Shown piece after piece: positions 16,269 to 26,006 of a stretch of 64,000 nt of DNA. The position numbers and the translations under genes are program-made. Each line of letters opens with the position of its first letter. Position 1 is the first letter of the stretch. This DNA comes from JACKAL01 sp964400355 (lineage in GTDB: Bacteria > Bdellovibrionota > Bdellovibrionia > Bdellovibrionales > JAGQZY01), in assembly GCA_964400355.1 (NCBI GenBank), contig CAYNTO010000011.1:1-64000 (forward strand), given 5' to 3'. The notes beneath the pieces were generated by a model. That model saw nothing but the letters and a program-made list of their open reading frames with translations. It had not been told where the DNA came from and did no database searches.

Positions 16269-17444
16269 ATGGGATTACCACGCGTTTTACTTATTTTAGT
16301 TGAGCCACCCTTGCCGTTTGGAAATCCGGCCAGCCGCTGGTCGCATGTGCTGGTTCAGCAATTGGAAAAGCACGGATATGACTTCGATGTCTTGGTGGCC
16401 TGCGGTGTGGAAGAGGATTTTATCAGGGCGCAAAAAGAATTTAAATCCGCTTCAAATATATTTTTGTTTCCTTTTGAAAAATCGAAAGGTATCGGCTCAA
16501 AGATAAATTCTATTCTCTATCCCTATCGCTATCATGCAAGCCTTGCGCTTATGAACAAGCTCCGCGAACTGGATCCGAACTCCTACGATATCATTCATGC
16601 CGAGAACACGTGGGCGGGATGGGCCACACGGGAGTGGGCTCACAAGTCTGTTCTTTTTGTTCACTTTGTGCTTGGAATAGATCTCAACAACGTAAAGCCA
16701 CAAGGGTGGCGCCAACGCCTGCTTTTTTGGCGGTGGTTTGCAACGGAGAAAAAAATAATTGCTGCTCATCCCAATATAGTTGCCTGCTCTCCGCGCATCG
16801 TAAACCACATCGAGCAGTGGGATGCAGATCACAAAAACCTCGTGGCCATTCCGTTTGGAATTGATCTTTCACTGTATCCCTTTATTCCAAAAGAAAAACG
16901 CCAAACCGCAAAAGCGATTGTAACAATCGTTGGCAATATGAACTGGTCGCCCTCCCTCACTGCAGCTCAGCGATTGATCACGCGGCTGTGGCCTGAGATT
17001 CATAAGCAAATGCCAGAATCGCGGCTGCGCATTGTGGGTTGGGGCGCGCGGGAACGGCTTAAAGAGTTTTTACATATGGATATTGAAGTGCTTGAGAACG
17101 TGCCAGAAACGCGGCCGTATTTTGAGGAGGCGTCGGTGTTGGTGTATGCCCCCGGGCGTGGCAGTGGAATGAAGATCAAAATCATGGAGGCGCTCGCTTA
17201 TGGTGTGCCAGTGGTAACGACCGACGAGGGTGTCGAGGGCTTGGTTGTGGAGGATATGAAGCATGTCGCCATCGGCAAAACGGATCAGGAGCTAATCGCT
17301 AAAACTGTAAAAATTCTTAAAGACGCCAATCTCCAGGAGGCATTGAGGGTGAATGGTCGCAAGATGCTTGAGGAGCAGTGCAACCCGCAGGTCACGTTCG
17401 GTCAGGTGGAAGCCTTTTATCAAAAGGTGCTGGCAAATAAGTAA
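16269..17444 (+). CDS. Family 4-type glycosyltransferase
   Basis: This 391-residue GT-B glycosyltransferase has an N-terminal acceptor domain with NPASRWSHVLVQQLEKHG and a C-terminal donor domain with IVGNMNWSPS, FEEASVLVYAPGRGSGMKIKIMEALAYG (ending with the nucleotide-binding E..A.G pattern) and VVTTDEGVEGL. It most resembles cell-surface polysaccharide glycosyltransferases. No other polysaccharide gene is adjacent, so the pathway is unknown. The ATG at 16269 lacks a clear ribosome-binding site. Confidence 0.85.
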   Translation: MGLPRVLLILVEPPLPFGNPASRWSHVLVQQLEKHGYDFDVLVACGVEEDFIRAQKEFKSASNIFLFPFEKSKGIGSKINSILYPYRYHASLALMNKLRELDPNSYDIIHAENTWAGWATREWAHKSVLFVHFVLGIDLNNVKPQGWRQRLLFWRWFATEKKIIAAHPNIVACSPRIVNHIEQWDADHKNLVAIPFGIDLSLYPFIPKEKRQTAKAIVTIVGNMNWSPSLTAAQRLITRLWPEIHKQMPESRLRIVGWGARERLKEFLHMDIEVLENVPETRPYFEEASVLVYAPGRGSGMKIKIMEALAYGVPVVTTDEGVEGLVVEDMKHVAIGKTDQELIAKTVKILKDANLQEALRVNGRKMLEEQCNPQVTFGQVEAFYQKVLANK

Positions 17445-17549
17445 CGGTGCTCTATTTTTGGATAGTCTGTGATTGTGAAAATCTGTTCACAAGCGCTTTC
17501 GGTAGCGGTTTTTAGTTGAGCGAGAGTGCCTCTAACAGTACAACAAGCT

Positions 17550-19280
17550 ATGCGCATTTTATGTCTATTAACGCTCACACTACTCACCGCATGCGCACAT
17601 AAAACCAAAAAAATCTGCGATCACATTGAGTTGCGCGAAGGCCAGTTGTCCATAGGCCGCAATGAAGAGGTATTGGTTTGCGGCTCTGATAAAGGTGGTG
17701 AGGGTTGGAAGCGCGTTCCATTGCCGCAGGCTCAGTACCAGCTCTCAGTGTATCTCAACAACGACGGCTATTTAAACCCGCGGTTTGAACGCGACAAAGA
17801 CCAACTGCATGTATGGTCGGGTCCGCGCACGGAGATAAAATCCTTCCAGGTGATCGGTGCCGATGCTCAACTGGATCCGAGCAAAAAACGCAAAATTGTC
17901 GGAGAGCCATTGGAGCCAGCACGTCTCGATGAGGTTCAGCAGTGGGCAGAGACCGGACTGCGCAATCGAGGTCATGCTTGCCCCTCGGTTTCAGTGGAGG
18001 CGCAAGCGTGGGACAGCAAAGTGATCGCCACTGCGCAACCGGGCCCTGTGCAACGCATCCGCAGTTTGCGTCGTATCGGCTTTGATGTTTTTGATCAGGA
18101 ATATCTGAAGCGCTATGAGGCCTTTGATATAGGCGACGAGTATGATGCGCGCGAAATGCAGCTGACGGCGGCGCGCATGTTGAGCGACGGCTTTATACAG
18201 AGCGCGAATTTTGAAACAGTCTGCGATGAGAATCACGTCGATCTCACCTTGCGCGGAAGTGTTGGCCCACCGAAACTTTTTCGCTTTGAAGTTGGCGCGT
18301 CCACGGAACAGTTTCCATTTGGAAAAGTCACTTTTAAAAATGTGCGTCTCGACGACAAAGCCTCGTCGTTTACGGCCATACTTTTTGGTTCTCCTCGCGA
18401 ACAGAGTTTGAGTGCATCGTCTCAGTTGTATTGGCTCCCGGGTTCGACGCGAACTTTTTTGGGACCGCGTGCGCAAGTCGGGCGTTTCAATGAAGACGCT
18501 TACGAGTATCTCGAGGCCAAGGCGGGCGGCGACCTGGGCCGCTTCTGGGATCTTTGGGATATCCGTTTTGTGGGTCGAGTGGGACCCACCGTGAATTATC
18601 TCGAGACCAAACAAGGTGTGGGCCCGAGCAACGTCTCCTATTTGTCGTGGGGTGGATCGCTCGAAGCCATGAGCCACAACTATGAAAGCACTCTGCGCAC
18701 TCAGTTTGAAGGATGGACGGGCGCTTTTCGCTATCGTGGTCAGCGCGAAGGTTTGGGATCCGAAATCAGCGTCAATCGCTACGATGTGGCCTACAAAGGT
18801 TTGTGGAACATGGGCAACTACGCCCCACCTCTTTTTGTTTTGGGGTTCCGCTTTGACGTCAACGGCGTAGATGCGGACGAGGCTTTGCCAGGACAAAACC
18901 CCGATGACCTCGTTCCTATCGATTACCGGGTGTTTTACGGTGGTGCAGACAATCTGCGTGGATTTGCGCGGAAGAGTTTATCCAACAATGAACTGGGTTA
19001 CCTAACGGGCGCCTACGCGGGAATGGAGCTGCGACTTGTGGGCGAAGTTCCCTACAATATTGAACCGCTCCTCCTTTACGATGTGGCACAACTGGGTAAA
19101 CGGGGTATGGAATTCGACGATCCGGTGTACACATCGGCCGGAGTGGGAGTGCGCTGGGCCTCTCCGTTTGGAACACTCCGCGGGTCGGCGGCAAAAGGAG
19201 AAATCCATAGCGGCGACGCCTCAACTGCAGGTTATAAACAGGAGTGGGTTTATTTTGTGAGCTTTGGACAGGAGTTTTGA
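17550..19280 (+). CDS. tamA: TamA-like Omp85 barrel protein with a lipobox
   Basis: This 576-residue protein has POTRA-like repeats (about 90-240) and a C-terminal Omp85 barrel with FRFEVGASTEQFPFGKV and FYGGADNLRGFARKSL, the conserved loop segment of the family, and a final aromatic F. Omp85 proteins insert or translocate outer-membrane proteins. Directly downstream is TamB, so this is TamA. Unusually, its signal peptide ends in LLTAC, a lipoprotein-type cleavage site. ATG at 17550 is chosen over GTG at 17526 because the signal peptide starts there; no strong ribosome-binding site. Confidence 0.85.
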   Translation: MRILCLLTLTLLTACAHKTKKICDHIELREGQLSIGRNEEVLVCGSDKGGEGWKRVPLPQAQYQLSVYLNNDGYLNPRFERDKDQLHVWSGPRTEIKSFQVIGADAQLDPSKKRKIVGEPLEPARLDEVQQWAETGLRNRGHACPSVSVEAQAWDSKVIATAQPGPVQRIRSLRRIGFDVFDQEYLKRYEAFDIGDEYDAREMQLTAARMLSDGFIQSANFETVCDENHVDLTLRGSVGPPKLFRFEVGASTEQFPFGKVTFKNVRLDDKASSFTAILFGSPREQSLSASSQLYWLPGSTRTFLGPRAQVGRFNEDAYEYLEAKAGGDLGRFWDLWDIRFVGRVGPTVNYLETKQGVGPSNVSYLSWGGSLEAMSHNYESTLRTQFEGWTGAFRYRGQREGLGSEISVNRYDVAYKGLWNMGNYAPPLFVLGFRFDVNGVDADEALPGQNPDDLVPIDYRVFYGGADNLRGFARKSLSNNELGYLTGAYAGMELRLVGEVPYNIEPLLLYDVAQLGKRGMEFDDPVYTSAGVGVRWASPFGTLRGSAAKGEIHSGDASTAGYKQEWVYFVSFGQEF

Positions 19281-21745
19281 TGGTAAAGTTTCCATCCATG
19301 GCAAAATTACTAGTGGTTACTAAGTACAGCGCCATAGCACTTATGTCGATGCTGTTAGCGGCCTTTATTTTTTCCTCTGCGGTGGTGTTTTGGATTTTGT
19401 ATCACCCGGCATCGGCCTGGAATTTTGCAAGTCGCTATTTTTTGCCCGAAGATCTCAAGGTGACCTGGGAATCCATGGAATACAATTGGCGCATGAACAG
19501 TTGGCGCGAGTGGAATTATGAGTGGGCGACAAAAAAGCTCGAGATCACCAAGGTTTCGCCGCAGATGGATGTGGGTGTTATCGAAGCCGAGGTGCAATGG
19601 TCTATCAACTTATGGACGGGCAAGCCCTTTTTGGAGTTCAAAACTTTTTCGTTATCGACTCGCGAAAATTCTTTTGTGCAAATACTACCGTCTAGTGACT
19701 CTTCACCGGAACGCAGTATTTATCAAATGGCCAATGACTATTTAGGGTACTTATCTCAGACCAATCATCTATCGGCCATTAAAGTTGTCAACGTATCGGT
19801 TTCCACTTTTGAACTGCGGTTTCTAGAGGGCGCTCCGTGGGTTTTGCAGGCCTCCATTTTTAAGAACTACGACACTGCCGAAAAAGAGGAAATTCATTTT
19901 TCCGCGAAGGCCGAGTCGGACACGTTGTCCATTCAAGGCAAGGGTTTTATAAATGGCGATAATTTTGATACAGATCAAAACTTTTTAGGTTTTGATGTTG
20001 AGGCCAAGGACACCGCGTGGGCCGTTGAGGGGAACTGGGTGGGCGTGTTTAAAGAAGACCGCGTGGTTGTCAAAGGGAAGCCAAACATTTCCGTAGGCGA
20101 AAAGAATAAAACGCGCATACAGCCCGATCTGGTGCTCACCCTTGAGGAGAATGGACTGGATTTGCAATCGTCCATGAAGGTCACTGGTATTCCCGGTCCG
20201 ATTGTTCATTTGGACCGTATGAAACTCCAGGTTCACATGCCGCTTGAAGACGATGTGTTGTGGGCCGACCAACCCACGACAGCGACGCTGGAAAGTCCGG
20301 TGGACATTTTTATGATCGATAAAAATATGCGTCCGCCCTTAGAAAAAGCCTGTAAATGCAAACTGCCCGAAGAATTTATGGTGCGCGCTTCTGCAAAAGC
20401 GTGGATGAATGTGGTTTTTGGTGAACCCCAAGATCGGAAAAAAGCGGCGGAGCTTGCGGTTTCCTTGGACAGTGTTAAAAACAAATTATTTTCTGTGGAT
20501 GCATCGGCGAGCGCCGAGATATTTAAACAGCTCCAACAATGGACGTTTGAGCCGCGTGTAAAAGCCGATGCCATGGTCCACAGTTTTCAGGGCCTCCGCT
20601 ATTTCCTCGACGCCAAGGGAGTTATCATTCCGGCACCGCTCGATATTCTCGAGGGCACGTTGGCGATAAAGGCCGATAGTCCCATAGCTCGCGATGCCAT
20701 CAGCAGCACTGCGAATGTGAGTCTGGATCTCGACTTAAAATCGGCCACCCAGGCTGTGCTGGTGAGTTCCGATGTGCAAGTGAGACTCGCCAATACATTT
20801 AAAGCTTTGGAATTGGATGTCGATGCGATTATTAAAAAACTCACTCTCGAACTACCACCACTCGATCCCGTGCTGGGAATTCCTGCTGTTACCCGCGACA
20901 ACCGTATACTCAAGGCCCCAGTGGAAAAATCGGCGCGACCGTCGTTTGTGGTCAACATTATCACTCACGTGGCCACCGAGAGTGCTGGTGCAATTCGGCT
21001 CCTGAGCAAATATGCGAAACCTTATGTGCCCGTGTCCGTAGCGGTGAATACGCGCAACTCCAATGCGTCGGGGTATGTGCGGCTCGAGCCGTTTAAAGTG
21101 AGCTATCTGCGCCGCGATCTTTACGTTGAAAATTTCCAGTTGGCCGTGGCCCAAAACGCCGACGAAGAGCTCCCGCTCAGTGGCCGCTTTCGAATTGAAC
21201 AGGGTGGCTACAAAATTTTTCTCACACTTAAAGGAACTACCGAATCGCCCTCCGTGGCATTTACGAGTGAGCCAGTACTCTCCAAAGACGACATCATCTC
21301 GGTATTGCTTTACGGGCGTGTCGCGGATCAACTGGTTTCCGCAGAGGCGGAGACTGCGGGGAACTTCAATGCGGCAATGACCGATCGAGCGATTGGCTTG
21401 TTTGGGTTGTGGGCTTTTGCGTCCACGCCGATTCAAAGTTTTTCTTACAACTCGACAACAAAAGTGTACACAGCCACTGTGGATTTGGGTAAAGGACTCA
21501 CCGCCGGTGTGGGCACCAACTGGGAGCAGTCGACCAATTTCGAGCTGCGCAAACGTTTATCGCGCCGCTGGATGCTGACGGCCGCATGGGCGCCGTCGTC
21601 GGCGCAGAACATACGCCAAGAAGGCCGGATCGTATTGCAATGGGAAAAACGCTACGGGCTCTCTGCGGAAGATTCGCTCAAACAGGCCGAGCAAATTGCC
21701 AGTCCTCAGCAAGAGCCTGGCACCGCGCGCACTCAAAAAAAATAA
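19280..21745 (+). CDS. tamB: TamB-like translocation and assembly protein (DUF490)
   Basis: This 821-residue protein has one N-terminal membrane anchor (residues 12-40), a long beta-rich region, and a C-terminal DUF490 domain with SGRFRIEQGGYKIFLTLKG and VLSKDDIISVLLYGRV. It spans the periplasm and works with the Omp85 partner in outer-membrane biogenesis and lipid transport. The start overlaps the stop of tamA by one base (TGATG). Shorter than enterobacterial TamB (about 1260 residues), so the hydrophobic groove is probably shorter. Confidence 0.9.
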   Translation: MVKFPSMAKLLVVTKYSAIALMSMLLAAFIFSSAVVFWILYHPASAWNFASRYFLPEDLKVTWESMEYNWRMNSWREWNYEWATKKLEITKVSPQMDVGVIEAEVQWSINLWTGKPFLEFKTFSLSTRENSFVQILPSSDSSPERSIYQMANDYLGYLSQTNHLSAIKVVNVSVSTFELRFLEGAPWVLQASIFKNYDTAEKEEIHFSAKAESDTLSIQGKGFINGDNFDTDQNFLGFDVEAKDTAWAVEGNWVGVFKEDRVVVKGKPNISVGEKNKTRIQPDLVLTLEENGLDLQSSMKVTGIPGPIVHLDRMKLQVHMPLEDDVLWADQPTTATLESPVDIFMIDKNMRPPLEKACKCKLPEEFMVRASAKAWMNVVFGEPQDRKKAAELAVSLDSVKNKLFSVDASASAEIFKQLQQWTFEPRVKADAMVHSFQGLRYFLDAKGVIIPAPLDILEGTLAIKADSPIARDAISSTANVSLDLDLKSATQAVLVSSDVQVRLANTFKALELDVDAIIKKLTLELPPLDPVLGIPAVTRDNRILKAPVEKSARPSFVVNIITHVATESAGAIRLLSKYAKPYVPVSVAVNTRNSNASGYVRLEPFKVSYLRRDLYVENFQLAVAQNADEELPLSGRFRIEQGGYKIFLTLKGTTESPSVAFTSEPVLSKDDIISVLLYGRVADQLVSAEAETAGNFNAAMTDRAIGLFGLWAFASTPIQSFSYNSTTKVYTATVDLGKGLTAGVGTNWEQSTNFELRKRLSRRWMLTAAWAPSSAQNIRQEGRIVLQWEKRYGLSAEDSLKQAEQIASPQQEPGTARTQKK

Positions 21746-21986
21746 GCCTCCGATTTGCGGCGAGTCGCACATCATAGCCGATGGTAAAGTGTATGAACAT
21801 GGTGAACAAGTAGGCACTGTAGACGATACAACGCTTATTTCTATAGCACCTAGCGGAAGTGTAGCTTATCACTACAACCTGAGGCTTGTTCCGGCAGCCG
21901 ATGGCACCATGGAACTAGAATCCGAATACGGCGCCCAGAACTTTTTGGGCACGCTTATGACGGTAGCACGTTTGCGTCGTCAATAA
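21696..21986 (+). CDS. Possible small protein overlapping tamB
   Basis: A 96-codon frame begins at a TTG inside the end of tamB and continues 241 bases beyond it. The part after tamB reads like a real short protein (IIADGKVYEHGEQVGTV, ELESEYGAQNFLGTL), with balanced codon use. There is no convincing start codon after the tamB stop and no ribosome-binding site, so the start is unsure. Family unknown. Confidence 0.4.
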   Translation: MPVLSKSLAPRALKKNKPPICGESHIIADGKVYEHGEQVGTVDDTTLISIAPSGSVAYHYNLRLVPAADGTMELESEYGAQNFLGTLMTVARLRRQ

Positions 21987-22104
21987 AAAAGCGCTCGGTC
22001 AAAATCGATAAATTCCCAGTTTGTGCATGACCCGATTGCCGGCGTTTCTGTATACTTTTTTATCTTCCTCAAAAGCAATTGAGAGTAAAAAAACGAGTAC
22101 TATT

Positions 22105-24120
22105 GTGAGCTATTGGCTTCAGAATTTAAATCCGGAGCAGCGAGATGCTGTCTCTCACAGTCACGGTCCACTGCTGATTCTTGCCGGTGCGGGTTCCGGT
22201 AAAACCACTGTGCTTGTTTCGCGCACTGGGCGGTTGATTGCCGAAAAGCTCACAACTCCCGAGCGCGTCTGCGTGCTCACTTTTACCAACAAAGCCGCAC
22301 AGGAATTGCGCCATAGAGTTTCTAAAAAATTGGGGGCTCAGGCCAACAAGGTGTGGGCGGGAACGTTTCACGGATTTGGCCTTCAGTTTCTAAAAGAAAA
22401 CTGGAAGCAGGCGGGGCTGCCACAGCGATTCGGCGTGATCGATGGTAGCGACGGCGTAGGCATTCTCAAAGATTTATTGAGAGATATTAAAGTTTATGAA
22501 AAAGCGCAAATGAACCTGGAACTGCTTATGGCCAAGATTGCGCTGATTCGACAAAACGGGCACGGCGAGGCCCACGATGCCACTCCCGAGGGCGCCGCCA
22601 GTGAAATCCTGGCGCCCAAATACGTGCGACGTATGCGCGATCTAGGGGTGGTGGATTTTGAGGAATTGCTGCTTCGACCTCTGGCCATGCTCAAAAAATT
22701 TCCCGAGCTCAAAGAGAAAATGCAAAACCGCTTCGATTTTGTGATGGTCGATGAGTTCCAGGATACCAACTCCGTACAAATGAAGCTCGTCGATTTGCTC
22801 TCTGAAAAACACCGCAACATTGCCGTGGTCGGCGACGATGATCAGTCGATTTACGGATGGCGTGGTGCGGAAATTCAAAATATTTTGAGCTTTCCAAAAC
22901 GATTTGAAAACTGCACGGTGATTCGCCTCGAGCGCAATTATCGATCCTCGGAAAAAATTCTTGCACTCGCAAACGCGGTGATCGCTAACAACAAGACCCG
23001 CCACGGAAAAATTCTTCGCGCTGGGGTCGAAAACCCCGGCGACATTCCCGAACTTTTTGTGTACGAAAACGAAATGACCGAGGTGGAAGAGATCGTGCGC
23101 GAGCTCAATGCGTTTCATAGCCAGGGCTATCGGTGGCGGGACATGGCTTTACTTTATCGCTCTAACTCTCAAGGTGGGCTTATGGAGGGCGGACTGCGTT
23201 CGGCAGATATTCCCTACAAACTCACCGGTGGTACCGCACTCTTCGATCGAAAAGAAGCCAAAGACACTTTGGCCTTTGTGCGCTCCAGTCTTTATCCCAA
23301 TGAGGTGAGCTTTCGCCGCATCCTCAATTTGCCAGCGCGCGGGGTCGGTGAAAAAACCATCGAAGATATCGAGGCCGTCAATGATGGCAAGTGGCCGTTT
23401 CACAAACAAGCCAAAGAGTGGGCGCTTGCCAATAAGGGCGAAAAAGCGGGACAGTCTATTTTAGATTTGTTTGAATTTTTAGAAGATCTCAAAGCTCAAC
23501 TGGTGAGCTCCGCCTCTTCGGCCGAAGAGGTTCTCAACGAGCAACTAGGAAAGTTGGGATACCGCCACTACGTCAACAGCAGTTACCGCGATCTCCAAGC
23601 TGCGGACAGTCGGTGGCTTTCGGTAAATATCCTGGGGCGAATTCTCGATGGAATGTTCCATCGCCATGGGCGATCCATCGACACGCTGGAAAAATTTATC
23701 GATGGTATGGAACTCCGCGATCCGGGGACTGATGGCGATGGCGAGCAGGCCGACGAAGTACAGATGATGACGTTGCACGCGTGCAAGGGTTTGGAGTTTC
23801 CAATGGTATTTTTGTTGGGTGTCGAGGAGGAGATTCTCCCCCATGCGCGCTTAGGACTCAATATCGACGAAGAGCGCCGACTTTTTTACGTCGGTGTGAC
23901 CCGAGCGCAAAAGCATCTGATTCTCACCCGAGTTCGCCAGCGCAAACGCTACGGCAAATTTCAGCTGGTGAGTCCATCGCGCTTTCTGGTGGAACTCGAT
24001 CCCAAGCTCTACTCCGAGATGCACGATTCCAGACCGGTGGCGCCCGACAAGCGTCAGGATCTGTTGGCTGACCTTTTTAAAAAGCTCGAACAAAAACGCA
24101 AAGACCAAGAGGTCTTATAA
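22105..24120 (+). CDS. UvrD/Rep-type superfamily 1 DNA helicase
   Basis: This 671-residue helicase has Walker A GAGSGKTT (about 28), motif II VMVDEFQDTN, motif III GDDDQSIYGWRGAE, motif IV ERNYRSSEKI, motif V MTLHACKGLEFPMVFLLG and motif VI EERRLFYVGVTRAQKHL. It unwinds DNA 3'-5' in repair or replication restart. The length is closest to Rep/PcrA. GTG at 22105 is chosen as start because the family begins a few residues before LNPEQRDAV; the frame is open back to an ATG at 22021. The next gene starts 18 bases later. Confidence 0.92.
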   Translation: MSYWLQNLNPEQRDAVSHSHGPLLILAGAGSGKTTVLVSRTGRLIAEKLTTPERVCVLTFTNKAAQELRHRVSKKLGAQANKVWAGTFHGFGLQFLKENWKQAGLPQRFGVIDGSDGVGILKDLLRDIKVYEKAQMNLELLMAKIALIRQNGHGEAHDATPEGAASEILAPKYVRRMRDLGVVDFEELLLRPLAMLKKFPELKEKMQNRFDFVMVDEFQDTNSVQMKLVDLLSEKHRNIAVVGDDDQSIYGWRGAEIQNILSFPKRFENCTVIRLERNYRSSEKILALANAVIANNKTRHGKILRAGVENPGDIPELFVYENEMTEVEEIVRELNAFHSQGYRWRDMALLYRSNSQGGLMEGGLRSADIPYKLTGGTALFDRKEAKDTLAFVRSSLYPNEVSFRRILNLPARGVGEKTIEDIEAVNDGKWPFHKQAKEWALANKGEKAGQSILDLFEFLEDLKAQLVSSASSAEEVLNEQLGKLGYRHYVNSSYRDLQAADSRWLSVNILGRILDGMFHRHGRSIDTLEKFIDGMELRDPGTDGDGEQADEVQMMTLHACKGLEFPMVFLLGVEEEILPHARLGLNIDEERRLFYVGVTRAQKHLILTRVRQRKRYGKFQLVSPSRFLVELDPKLYSEMHDSRPVAPDKRQDLLADLFKKLEQKRKDQEVL

Positions 24121-24137
24121 CGATAGGGTGATTGCAG

Positions 24138-24923
24138 ATGATGTGGGTGTGGATACTCTTTGCTACAATTTTTTCTCATGGCGGGGCGCCCGATTTATCT
24201 TTGGGTTTTGCGGGGCGCACTTTTCCGATCGCAGGCCAGCTGGAGGCCATTGGCGGTTATGGGCATGTCCTCTGGGGCGATACGGGTGATTTGCAGGCGT
24301 CGACTCCAACGGCCACTCCTCAGGCCAGCAACCCATGGTATGGATTTGTGCGGCCGTCGTTAACGGTGCGCGGGCCAACCACTCCCACCGGGCTTGTCGC
24401 GCTCGATGTGTTTCCGGTTTCTTTTTTTGGATTTACAGTGGGACGCTCCTACATGCTGCGCTTGGTGGAGCAACCAGAAATCGATTGCAGTGCGGCCGAG
24501 TGTTTAGAATGGATGAAGTACACCTACGCGCAGGTGCGCGGATATGCCAAATGGAAGAACATGTTTTTTACAATCCTCTATGAACGTACCTTTTACGACA
24601 GTATGGACGATCTCACCCGCCCTCTGTTCCAATCGAACAATGCGGTCATGCAAGATCCAAGTGGTGACAATGGCGACGAAGTGTTTTCGAACATCGGCTA
24701 TGAATGGAATGATCAGTGGAGCAGCGGGGTCACTCTTCAGTATTTTTCTCCCGACATAAGCGACAATCGCCAAGAGATGCAAATAGGATTTGTGCGCTAT
24801 TTTCAGAATGGCTGGACGTGGACCGTCGGTGCTGGCCGCTTTTACTCCTCGCCTCTGGGCACTGGATTAGAGCTGGTGGGGATGGTTTCTTGGGACATTC
24901 AAAGACGCTTGGGATACCGCTAG
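24138..24923 (+). CDS. Predicted outer-membrane beta-barrel protein
   Basis: This 261-residue protein has a short N-terminal hydrophobic segment that may be the signal peptide, then alternating hydrophobic/aromatic strands typical of a barrel (FAKWKN, MFFTILYERTFY, SNIGYEWNDQWSSGVTLQYF, WTWTVGAGRFY). The start at the first of two ATGs follows an agggtg site. Closely downstream of the helicase gene. I do not recognise a family. Confidence 0.7.
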   Translation: MMWVWILFATIFSHGGAPDLSLGFAGRTFPIAGQLEAIGGYGHVLWGDTGDLQASTPTATPQASNPWYGFVRPSLTVRGPTTPTGLVALDVFPVSFFGFTVGRSYMLRLVEQPEIDCSAAECLEWMKYTYAQVRGYAKWKNMFFTILYERTFYDSMDDLTRPLFQSNNAVMQDPSGDNGDEVFSNIGYEWNDQWSSGVTLQYFSPDISDNRQEMQIGFVRYFQNGWTWTVGAGRFYSSPLGTGLELVGMVSWDIQRRLGYR

Positions 24924-24980
24924 TAATAAGCAATGGATGCCGGTGTTGCGTCGGTACCGCGCAGGGTTTAAAATAGCGGC

Positions 24981-26006
24981 ATGAAGAACCTTTCTACCAC
25001 GGCCATTTCTGTTCTCGATCTCGCCAAAGTTTCCAACAACGAAACCATTGCCCAAACTTATGCGCATTCCAAAGAGTTAGCGCAAACGGTTGAGCGTTTG
25101 GGATATAAACGTTTTTGGTTGGCCGAACACCACAACATCGCAGGCATAGCGAGCGCCGCGACACCGTTGCTCATTGGATTTATCGCTGAGAATACGAAAA
25201 CCATTCGTGTGGGTTCGGGAGGTATCATGCTCCCCAATCATTCACCTTTGGTGGTGGCCGAACAATTTGGAACATTGGAATCGCTCTATCCTGGGCGCAT
25301 AGATTTAGGATTGGGACGTGCGCCAGGTACTGACCAAACCACAATGCGCGCAGTTCGCCGTTACCACGCCACCACAGAGGTGGATTTTGGCGAAATGGTA
25401 AAAGAGCTGGTTCATTATTTTGCGGAACCACAAACCCACCAAAAAGTGCGAGCCGTACCGGGCGCGGGAATGGACATACCACTTTATATTTTGGGTTCCA
25501 GCCTCTACAGTGCTCAATTGGCGGCACAGCTGGGGAGACCTTATGCATTTGCGGGCCACTTTGCTCCAGCTCTGATGATGCAGGCGTTTCAGATGTATAG
25601 GAGTTTGTTCCAGCCCTCTAAGTACTTGCAGAAACCGTATGTGATGCTGGGTATACCGGTGATTGCAGGAGCCAACGATGAAGAGGCCGATTATTTATCA
25701 TCCAGTCTCAAGCAAGCCTTCTTAGGGATGGTGCGCGGAAATCGCAAACTCTCATCGCCTCCGGTTCGCGATATGGATTCGGTTTGGAGTCCACAGGAAA
25801 AACTTGCGGTAGAGTCCATGCTGCACATGTTGGTCACTGGGGGACCGCGGCGGGTGCGCGAAGAACTGGATCGAGTGATCGCATTTACGGGCGCGGACGA
25901 ATTGATCATTACCTCGGACACCTACGACAAAGCAGATCGGCTTCGTTCTTTTGCTCACATTGCAGAGGCCAAAGCACTGTCATTGGAAAAAGGAATTGCT
26001 CCCTAA
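24981..26006 (+). CDS. Luciferase-like (LLM class) flavin monooxygenase, MsnO8/YhbW type
   Basis: This 341-residue TIM-barrel protein begins LSTTAISVLDLAKVSNNET and contains WLAEHHNIAGIASAATPLL, RVGSGGIMLPNHSPLVVAE and GRIDLGLGRAPGTD, the signature of the YhbW-like group of LLM-class flavin-dependent monooxygenases. Substrate unknown. Its stop overlaps the start of the following methyltransferase-like gene by one base (TAATG), so the two are coupled. Confidence 0.9.
   Translation: MKNLSTTAISVLDLAKVSNNETIAQTYAHSKELAQTVERLGYKRFWLAEHHNIAGIASAATPLLIGFIAENTKTIRVGSGGIMLPNHSPLVVAEQFGTLESLYPGRIDLGLGRAPGTDQTTMRAVRRYHATTEVDFGEMVKELVHYFAEPQTHQKVRAVPGAGMDIPLYILGSSLYSAQLAAQLGRPYAFAGHFAPALMMQAFQMYRSLFQPSKYLQKPYVMLGIPVIAGANDEEADYLSSSLKQAFLGMVRGNRKLSSPPVRDMDSVWSPQEKLAVESMLHMLVTGGPRRVREELDRVIAFTGADELIITSDTYDKADRLRSFAHIAEAKALSLEKGIAP

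Noticed and set aside
17991..18896. Long open frame antisense to tamA
   Set aside because: It lies wholly inside tamA, and its translation is Arg/His-rich without domain motifs.
25784..26005. 74-codon upstream extension of the methyltransferase-like gene
   Set aside because: It lies inside the LLM monooxygenase gene; the coupled ATG at 26006 is the credible start.
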